Below are positions 52,101 to 62,320 of a stretch of 64,000 nt of DNA, in pieces. Made by a program: the position numbers and the translations under genes. The notes beneath the pieces were generated by a model. It saw only the letters and a program-made list of their open reading frames with translations, had not been told where the DNA came from and did no database searches. How positions within the stretch are numbered: the stretch's first letter is position 1; each line of letters begins with the position of its first letter. Origin of the DNA: Colletes latitarsis (Eukaryota; Arthropoda; Insecta; Hymenoptera; Colletidae); NCBI RefSeq assembly GCF_051014445.1, contig NW_027488370.1, positions 8,184,001-8,248,000 on the forward strand. Direction: 5' to 3'.

Positions 52101-54000
52101 TCAGGCTCATACTAACGCGTTTTCCACATACTTGTTGAACTGATCCTGGGTTTTTTCTGGTTTGGATCACGTAGTAATGTGGTACCACACTGAAACAGTC
52201 GATTAAACCTGGTTTCGAGCAATATTTTAGGAGATAACGCATGTTAGGTCTGGGACAGGTCTGGGATTTGCCCTCATCAGGCTCATTCTTTCGCATATTT
52301 CTGATACTTCATGGCTAGATCCTGGGCTATTTCTGGATTGGATCACGTAGTAATGTGGTACCACGCTGAAACATTCAATGAAACCTGGTCTGGATAAATA
52401 TTTTAGAGGATAACGCTTGTTAGGTCTGGGAAAGGTCTGGGATTTGCCCTCATCAGGCTCATACTTTCGCGTTTTTCACACACTTGTTGAACTGATCCTG
52501 GGTTTTTTCAGGTTTGGATCACGTAGTAATGTGGTACAACACTGAAACAGTCAATTAAACCTGGTTTCCATCAATATTTTAGAGGACAACGCATGTTAGG
52601 TCTAGGTTAGGCCTGGGATTTGCCTTCATCAGGGTCATACTTTCGCATATTTCTCATACTTCATGGCTAGATCCTGGGCTGTTTCTGGATTGGATCACGT
52701 AGTAATGTGGTACCACACTGAAACAGTCAATTAAACCTGGTTTTGATCAATAGTTTAGAGAATAATTCATGTTAGGTCTAGGTTAGGTCTGGGATTTGCT
52801 CTCATCAGGCTCATACTTTCGCATATTTCTCATACTTCATGGCTAGATCCTGGGCTGTTTCTGGATTGTATCACGTAGTAATGTGGTACCACGCTGAAAC
52901 AGTCAATTGAACCTGGTTTCGTTGAATATTTTAGAGGATAATGCAAGTTAGGTCTGGGATAGGTCTAGGATTTGCCCTCAGCAGCCTCATACTTTCGCGT
53001 TTTTCACATACTTGTTGAACAGATCCTGGGTTTCTTCTGGTTTGGGTCACGTAGTAATGTGGTACCACACTGAAACAGTCGATTAAACCAGGTTTCGATC
53101 AATATTTTTGAGGATAATGCATGTTAGGTCTAGGTTAGGCCTGGGATTTTCACTCATCAGACTCATACTTTCGCATTCTTCACATACTTGTTGAACGGAT
53201 CGTGGGTTTTTTCTTGTTTGGATCACGTAGTAATGTGGGACCACACTGAAACAGTCAATTAAACCTGATCATGATAAATATTTTAGAGGATAACGCATGT
53301 TAGGTCTGGGTTAGGCCGCGGATTTTCACTCATCAGACTCATACTTTCGCATTCTTCACATACTTGTTGAACGGATCCTGGGTTTTTACTGGTTTGGATC
53401 ACGTAGTAATGTGGTACCACACTGAAACATTCAATTAAACCAGGTCTTGATAAATATTTTACAGGATAACGCATGTTAGGTCTGGGTTAGGTCTAGGATT
53501 TGCCCCCATCAGGCTCACACTTTCGCATATTTCTCATACTTCATGACTAGATCCTGGGCTGTTTCTGGATTTTATAACGTAGTAATGTGGTACCACGCTG
53601 AAACAGTCAATTGAACCTGGTTTCGTTCGATATTTTAGAGGATAACGCAAGTTAGGTATGGAATAGGTCTGGGATTTGCCCTCAGCAGGCTCATACGTTC
53701 GCGTTTTTCACATACTTGTTGAACAGATCCTGGGTTTCCTCTGGTTTGGATCACGTAGTAATGTGGTACAACACTGAAACAGTCAATTAAACCTGGTTTC
53801 CATCAATATTTTAGAGGACAACGCATGTTAAGTCTAGGTTAGGCCTGGGATTTGCCTTCATCAGGGTCATACTTTCGCATATTTCTCATACTTCATGGCT
53901 AGATCCTGGGCTGTTTCTGGATTGGATCACGTAGTAATGTGGTACCACGCTGAAACAGTCAATTAAACCTGGTTTTGATCAATATTTTAGAGAATAATTC
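48194..54000. repeat. 5807 bp tandem duplication, copy A (33 monomers)
   Basis: Each position checked here has the same sequence 5807 bp downstream. Rare variants shared in order include CATACTAACGCGTTTTCC, TTCACTTAG-type CACTTAG, GTTAAACTGATCC, AATATTTATAGG, GGCCGCGGATTTTC and GGATTTTATAACG. The left limit is gradual near 48.1-48.2 kb, where the same HOR phase continues with more mismatches. The two copies appear essentially identical by eye. Confidence 0.9.
49435..50513. repeat. Trimer HOR, two 528 bp copies
   Basis: 49435-49985 is repeated at 49963-50513 with an offset of 528 bp. Markers are GGATCACTTAGTAATG, GACAACGCAGGTTAGG and GATGAATATTTTAGAG. The only differences seen are a few bases, such as TTGTTAAACTG versus TTGTTGAACTG. 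The same pair exists in copy B of the 5807 bp duplication at about 55242-56320. Confidence 0.82.
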
Positions 54001-57000
54001 ATGTTAGGTCTAGGTTAGGTCTGGGACTTGCTCTCATCAGGCTCATACTTTCGCATATTTCTCATACTTCATGGCTAGATCCTGGGCTGTTTCTGGATTG
54101 TATCACGTAGTAATGTGGTACCACGCTGAAACAGTCAATTGAACCTGGTATCGTTCAATATTTTAGAGGATAACGCAAGTTAGGTCTGGGATAGGTCTGG
54201 GATTTGCCCTCAGCAGGCTCATACTTTCGCGTTTTTCACATACTTGTTGAACAGATCCTGGGTTTTTTCTGGTTTGGGTCACGTAGTAATGTGGTACCTC
54301 ACTGAAACAGTCGATTAAACCAGGTTTCGATCAATATTTTTGAGGATAATGCATGTTAGGTCTAGGTTAGGCCTGGGATTTCCACTCATCAGACTCATAC
54401 TTTCGCATTCTTCACATACTTGTTGAACGGATCCTGGGTTTTTTCTGGTTTGGATCACGTAGTAATGTGGTACCACACTGAAGCAGTCGATTAAACCTGG
54501 CTTCGATCAATATTATAGAAGATAACGCATGTTAGGTCTGGGACAGGTCTGGGATTTGCCCTCATCAGGCTCATTCTTTCGCATATTTCTCATACTACAT
54601 GGCTAGATCCTGGGTTTTTTCTGGATTGGATCACGTAGTAATGTGGGACCACACTGAAACAATCAATTAAACCTGGTCATGATAAATATTTTAGAGGATA
54701 ACGCATGTTAGGTCTGGGTTAGGTCTAGGATTTGCCCTCGTCAGGCCCATACTTTCGCATATTTCTCATACTTCATGCCTAGATCCTGGGCTATTTCTGG
54801 ATTGGATCACGTAGTAATGTGGTACCACACTGAAACTGTCGATTAAACCTGGTTTCGATCAATATTTTAGAGGATAACGCAAGTTAGGTCTGAGATAGGT
54901 CTGGGATTCGCCCTCATCAGGCTCATACTAACGCGTTTTCCACATAATTGTTGAACTGATCCTGGGTTTTTTCTGGTTTGGATCACGTAGTAATGTGGTA
55001 CCACACTGAAGCAGTCGATTAAACCTGGCTTCGATCAATATTATAGAAGATAACGCATGTTAGGTCTGGGACAGGTCTGGGATTCGCCCTCATCAGGCTC
55101 ATTCTTTCGCATATTTCTCATACTACATGGCTAGATCCTGGGCTATTTCTGGATTGGATCACGTAGTAATGTGGTACCACGCTGAAACATTCAATGAAAC
55201 CTGGTCTGGATAAATATTTTAGAGGATAACGCATGTTAGGTCTGGGATAGGTCTGGGATTTGCCCTCATCAGGCTCATACTTTCGCGTTTTTCACACACT
55301 TGTTAAACTGATCCTGGGTTTTTTCTGGTTTGGATCACTTAGTAATGTGGTACAACACTGAAACAGTCAATTAAACCTGGTTTCCATCAATATTTTAGAG
55401 GACAACGCAGGTTAGGTCTAGGTTAGGCCTGGGATTTGCCTTCATCAGGGTCATACTTTCGCATATTTCTCATACTTCATGGCTAGATCCTGGGCTGTTT
55501 CTGGATTGGATCACGTAGTAATGTGGTACCACACTGAAACAGTCAATTAAACCTGGTTTTGATGAATATTTTAGAGAATAATTCATGTTAGGTCTAGGTT
55601 AGGTCTGGGATTTGCACTCATCAGGCTCATACTTTCGCATATTTCTCATACTTCATGGCTAGATCCTGGGCTGTTTCTGGATTGTATCACGTAGTAATGT
55701 GGTACCACGCTGAAACAGTCAATTGAACCTGGTTTCGTTCAATATTTTAGAGGATAACGCAAGTTAGGTCTGGGATAGGTCTGGGATTTGCCCTCATCAG
55801 GCTCATACTTTCGCGTTTTTCACACACTTGTTGAACTGATCCTGGGTTTTTTCTGGTTTGGATCACTTAGTAATGTGGTACAACACTGAAACAGTCAATT
55901 AAACCTGGTTTCCATCAATATTTTAGAGGACAACGCAGGTTAGGTCTAGGTTAGGCCTGGGATTTGCCTTCATCAGGGTCATACTTTCGCATATTTCTCA
56001 TACTTCATGGCTAGATCCTGGGCTGTTTCTGGATTGGATCACGTAGTAATGTGGTACCACACTGAAACAGTCAATTAAACCTGGTTTTGATGAATATTTT
56101 AGAGAATAATTCATGTTAGGTCTAGGTTAGGTCTGGGATTTGCACTCATCAGGCTCATACTTTCGCATATTTCTCATACTTCATGGCTAGATCCTGGGCT
56201 GTTTCTGGATTGTATCACGTAGTAATGTGGTACCACGCTGAAACAGTCAATTGAACCTGGTTTCGTTCAATATTTTAGAGGATAACGCAAGTTAGGTCTG
56301 GGATAGGTCTGGGATTTGCCCTCAGCAGGCTCATACTTTCGCGTTTTTCACATACTTGTCGAACAGATCCTGGGTTTTTTCTGGTTTGGGTCACGTAGTA
56401 ATGTGGTACCACACTGAAACAGTCGATTAAACCAGGTTTCGATCAATATTTTTGAGGATAATGCATGTTAGGTCTAGGTTAGGCCTGGGATTTCCACTCA
56501 TCAGACTCATACTTTCGCATTCTTCACATACTTGTTGAACGGATCCTGGGTTTTTTCTGGTTTGGATCACGTAGTAATGTGGTACCACACTGAAACAGTC
56601 GATTAAACCTGGTTTCGATCAATATTTTAGAAGATAACGCATGTTAGGTCTGGGACAGGTCTGGGATTTGCCCCCATCAGGCTCATTCTTTCGCATATTT
56701 CTCATACTTCATGGCTAGATCCTGGGCTAATTCTGGATTGGATCACGTAGTATTGTGGTACCACGCAGAAACATTCAATGAAACCTGGTCTGGATAAATA
56801 TTTTAGAGGATAACGCATGTTAGGTCTAGGTTAGCCCTGGGATTTTCACTCATCAGACTCATACTTTCGCATTCTTCACATACTTGTTGAACGGATCCTG
56901 GGTATTTTCTGGTTTGGTTCACGTAGTAATGTGGTACCACACTGAAACATTCAATTAAACCTGGTCTTGATAAATATTTTAGAGGATAACGCATGTTAGG

Positions 57001-59894
57001 TTTGTGTTAGGTCTAGGATTTGCCCTCATCAGGCTCATACATTCGCATATTTCTCATACTTCATGGCTAGATCCTGGGCTGTTTCTGGATTGTATCACGT
57101 AGTAACGTGGTACCACGCTGAAACAGTCAATTGAACCTGGTTTCGTTCGATATTTTAGAGGATAACGCAAGTTAGGTCTAGGTTAGGCCTGGGATTTCCA
57201 CTCAGCAGACTCATACTTTCGCATTCTTCACATACTTGTTGAACGGATCCTGGGTATTTTCTGGTTTGGTTCACGTAGTAATGTGGTACCACACTGAAAC
57301 ATTCAATTAAACCTGGTCTTGATAAATATTATAGAGGATAACGCATGTTAGGTTTGGGTTAGGTCTAGGATTTGCCCTCATCAGGCTCATACTTTCGTAT
57401 ATTTCTCATACTTCATGGCTAGATCCTGGGCTGTTTCTGGATTGCATCACGTAGTAATGTGGTACCACACAGAAACAGTCAATTAAACCTGGTTTGGATC
57501 AATATTTATAGGATAACGCATGTTAGGTCTAGGTTAGCCCTGGGATTTTCACTCATCAGACTCATACTTTCGCATTCTTCACATACTTGTTGAACGGATC
57601 CTGGGTATTTTCTGGTTTGGTTCACGTAGTAATGTGGTACCACACTGAAACATTCAATTAAACCTGGTCTTGATAAATATTTTAGAGGATAACGCATGTT
57701 AGGTTTGGGTTAGGTCTAGGATTTGCCCTCATCAGGCTCATTCTTTCGCATATTTCTCATACTTCATGGCTAGATCCTGGGCTATTTCTGGATTGGATCA
57801 CGTTGTAATGTGGTACCACGCTGAAGCAGTCAATTAAACCTGGTTTCGATCAATATTTTAGAGGATAACGCAAGTTAGGTCTGAGATAGGTCTGGGATTC
57901 GCCCTCATCAGGCTCATACTAACGCGTTTTCCACATACTTGTTGAACTGATCCTGGGTTTTTTCTGGTTTGGATCACGTAGTAATGTGGTACCACACTGA
58001 AACAGTCGATTAAACCTGGTTTCGAGCAATATTTTAGGAGATAACGCATGTTAGGTCTGGGACAGGTCTGGGATTTGCCCTCATCAGGCTCATTCTTTCG
58101 CATATTTCTGATACTTCATGGCTAGATCCTGGGCTATTTCTGGATTGGATCACGTAGTAATGTGGTACCACGCTGAAACATTCAATGAAACCTGGTCTGG
58201 ATAAATATTTTAGAGGATAACGCTTGTTAGGTCTGGGAAAGGTCTGGGATTTGCCCTCATCAGGCTCATACTTTCGCGTTTTTCACACACTTGTTGAACT
58301 GATCCTGGGTTTTTTCAGGTTTGGATCACGTAGTAATGTGGTACAACACTGAAACAGTCAATTAAACCTGGTTTCCATCAATATTTTAGAGGACAACGCA
58401 TGTTAGGTCTAGGTTAGGCCTGGGATTTGCCTTCATCAGGGTCATACTTTCGCATATTTCTCATACTTCATGGCTAGATCCTGGGCTGTTTCTGGATTGG
58501 ATCACGTAGTAATGTGGTACCACACTGAAACAGTCAATTAAACCTGGTTTTGATCAATAGTTTAGAGAATAATTCATGTTAGGTCTAGGTTAGGTCTGGG
58601 ATTTGCTCTCATCAGGCTCATACTTTCGCATATTTCTCATACTTCATGGCTAGATCCTGGGCTGTTTCTGGATTGTATCACGTAGTAATGTGGTACCACG
58701 CTGAAACAGTCAATTGAACCTGGTTTCGTTGAATATTTTAGAGGATAATGCAAGTTAGGTCTGGGATAGGTCTAGGATTTGCCCTCAGCAGCCTCATACT
58801 TTCGCGTTTTTCACATACTTGTTGAACAGATCCTGGGTTTCTTCTGGTTTGGGTCACGTAGTAATGTGGTACCACACTGAAACAGTCGATTAAACCAGGT
58901 TTCGATCAATATTTTTGAGGATAATGCATGTTAGGTCTAGGTTAGGCCTGGGATTTTCACTCATCAGACTCATACTTTCGCATTCTTCACATACTTGTTG
59001 AACGGATCGTGGGTTTTTTCTTGTTTGGATCACGTAGTAATGTGGGACCACACTGAAACAGTCAATTAAACCTGATCATGATAAATATTTTAGAGGATAA
59101 CGCATGTTAGGTCTGGGTTAGGCCGCGGATTTTCACTCATCAGACTCATACTTTCGCATTCTTCACATACTTGTTGAACGGATCCTGGGTTTTTACTGGT
59201 TTGGATCACGTAGTAATGTGGTACCACACTGAAACATTCAATTAAACCAGGTCTTGATAAATATTTTACAGGATAACGCATGTTAGGTCTGGGTTAGGTC
59301 TAGGATTTGCCCCCATCAGGCTCACACTTTCGCATATTTCTCATACTTCATGACTAGATCCTGGGCTGTTTCTGGATTTTATAACGTAGTAATGTGGTAC
59401 CACGCTGAAACAGTCAATTGAACCTGGTTTCGTTCGATATTTTAGAGGATAACGCAAGTTAGGTATGGAATAGGTCTGGGATTTGCCCTCAGCAGGCTCA
59501 TACGTTCGCGTTTTTCACATACTTGTTGAACAGATCCTGGGTTTCCTCTGGTTTGGATCACGTAGTAATGTGGTACAACACTGAAACAGTCAATTAAACC
59601 TGGTTTCCATCAATATTTTAGAGGACAACGCATGTTAAGTCTAGGTTAGGCCTGGGATTTGCCTTCATCAGGGTCATACTTTCGCATATTTCTCATACTT
59701 CATGGCTAGATCCTGGGCTGTTTCTGGATTGGATCACGTAGTAATGTGGTACCACGCTGAAACAGTCAATTAAACCTGGTTTTGATCAATATTTTAGAGA
59801 ATAATTCATGTTAGGTCTAGGTTAGGTCTGGGACTTGCTCTCATCAGGCTCATACTTTCGCATATTTCTCATACTTCATGGCTAGATCCTGGGC
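54001..59894. repeat. 5807 bp tandem duplication, copy B
   Basis: Direct tandem partner of 48194-54000, extending about 87 bp further in common (to 54087 in copy A). It ends near 59894, where GGGCTATTTCTGGTTTGG replaces GGGCTGTTTCTGGATTG. Near-perfect identity indicates a very recent event or an assembly duplication. Confidence 0.9.
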
Positions 59895-61989
59895 TATTTC
59901 TGGTTTGGATCACGTAGTAATGTGGTACGACACAGAAACAGTCAATTAAACCTGGTTTGGATCAATATTTTAGAGGATAACGCAAGTTAGGTCTGGGATT
60001 GGTCTGGGATTTGCCCTCATCAGGCTCATACTTTCGCGTTTTTCACATACTTGTTGAACAGATCCTGGGTTTTTTCTGCTTTGGGTCACGTAGTAATGTG
60101 GTACCACACTGAAACAGTCGATTAAACCAGGTTTCGATCAATATTTTTTAGGATAATGCATGTTAGGTCTAGGTTAGGCCTGGGATTTTCACTCATCAGA
60201 CTCATACTTTCGCATTCTTCACATACTTGTTGAACGGATCCTGGGCTATTTCTGGATTGGATCACGTAGTAATGTGGTACCACGCTGAAACAGTCAATTA
60301 AACCTGGTTTCGATCAATATTTTAGAGGATAACGCAAGTTAGGTCTGAGATAGGTCTGGGATTCGCCCTCATCAGGCTCATACTAACGCGTTTTCCACAT
60401 ACTTGTTGAACTGATCCTGGGTTTTTTCTGGTTTGGATCACGTAGTAATGTGGTACCACACTGAAACAGTCGATTAAACCTGGTTTCGATCAATATTTTA
60501 GAAGATATCGCATGTTAGGTCTGGGACAGGTCTGGGATTTGCCCTCATCAGGCTCATTCTTTCGCATATTTCTCATACTTCATGGCTAGATCCTGGGCTA
60601 TTTCTGGATTGGATCACGTTGTAATGTGGTACCACGCTGAAACATTCAATGAAACCTGGTCTGGATAAATATTTTAGAGGATAACGCATGTTAGGTCTGG
60701 GATAGGTCTGGGATTTGCCCTCATCAGGCTCATACTTTCGCGTTTTTCACACACTTGTGGAACTGATCCTGGGTTTTGTCTGGTTTGGATCACGTAGTAA
60801 TGTGGTACAACACTGAAACAGTCAATTAAACCTGGTTTCCATCAATATTTTAGAGGACAACGCATGTTAGGTCTAGGTTAGGCCTGGTATTTGCCTTCAT
60901 CAGGGTCATACTTTCGCATATTTCTCATACTTCATGGCTAGATCCTGGGCTGTTTCTGGATTGGATCACGTGGTAATGTGGTACCACACTGAAACAGTCA
61001 ATTAAACCTGGTTTTGATCAATATTTTAGAGAATAATTCATGTTAGGTCTAGGTTAGGTCTGGGATTTGCTCTCATCAGGCTCATACTTTCGCATATTTC
61101 TCATGCTTCATGGCTAGATCCTGGACTGTTTCTGGACTGTATCACGTAGTAATGTGGTACCACGCTGAAACAGTCAATTGAACCTGGTTTCCATGAATAT
61201 TTTAGAGGATAACGCAAGTTAGGTCTGGGATAGGTCTGGGGTTCGCCCTCATCAGGCTCATACTTTCGCAGTTTTAACATGCATGTTGACCTGATCGAGG
61301 GTTTTTTCTGGTTTGGATCTCGTAGTAATGTGGTACCACACTGAAACAGTCGATTAAACCTGGTTTGGATCAATATTTTTGAGGATAACGCATGTTAGGT
61401 CTAGGTTAGGTCTGGGATTTTCACTCATCAGACTCATACTTTCGCATTCTTTACATACTTGTTGAGCGGATCCTGTGTTTTTTCTGGTTTGGATCACGTA
61501 GTAATGCGGTACCACACTCAAACTGTCGACTAAACCTGGTTTCGATTAATATTTTTGAGGATAACGCATGTTAGGACTGGGATAGGTCTGGGATTTGCCC
61601 TCATCAGGCACATACTTTCGCAGTTTTAACATGCATGTTGACCTTATCGAGGGTTTTTTCTGGTTTGGATCACGTAGTAATGTGGTACCACGCTGAAACA
61701 GTCGATTAAACCTGGTTTGGATCAATATTTTTGAGAATAACGCAAGTTAGGTCTGGGATAGGTCTGGGATTAGCCCTCATCAGACTCATACTTTCGCACA
61801 CTTCACATACTCGTTGAGAAGATCCTGGGTTTTTTTCTGGTTTGGATCACGTAGTAATGTGGTACCACACTGAAACAGTCGATTAAACCAGGTTTCGATC
61901 AATATTTTTGAGGATAACGCATGTTAGGTCTAGGTTACGCCTGGGATTTTCACTCATCAGACTCATACTTTCGCATTCTTCACATACTT

Positions 61990-62320
61990 GTTGAACGGAT
62001 CCTGGGTTTTTACTGGATTGGTTCACGTAATAATGTGGTACCACACTGAAACATTCAATTAAACCTGGTCTTGATAAATATTATAGAGGATAACGCATGT
62101 TAGGTTTGGGTTAGGTCTAGGATTTGCCCTCATCAGGCTCATACTTTCGCATATTTCTCATACTTCATGGCTAGATCCTGGGCTGTTTCTGGATTGCATC
62201 ACGTAGTAATGTGGTACCACACAGAAACAGTCAATTAAACCTGGTTTGGATCAATATTTATAGGATAACGCATGTTAGGTCTAGGTTAGCCCTGGGATTT
62301 TCACTCATCAGACTCATACT
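61990..62320. repeat. Transplanted block also found near 51.48 and 57.29 kb
   Basis: The block with ATATTATAGAGG, GGATTGCATCACGTAG, CACACAGAAACAG and the short 174 bp monomer AATATTTATAGG matches 51510-51750 and 57317-57557. The offset from the latter is 4752 bp (27 x 176). It abuts the subfamily switch. Confidence 0.72.

Noticed and set aside
303..59281. Dozens of 63-81 aa minus-strand open frames starting MRYPLKY and sharing one protein sequence
   Set aside because: Each is about one monomer plus 16 bp long, begins and ends at fixed monomer positions, and recurs only because the DNA repeats. No start context, known domain or codon-like pattern of change supports coding.
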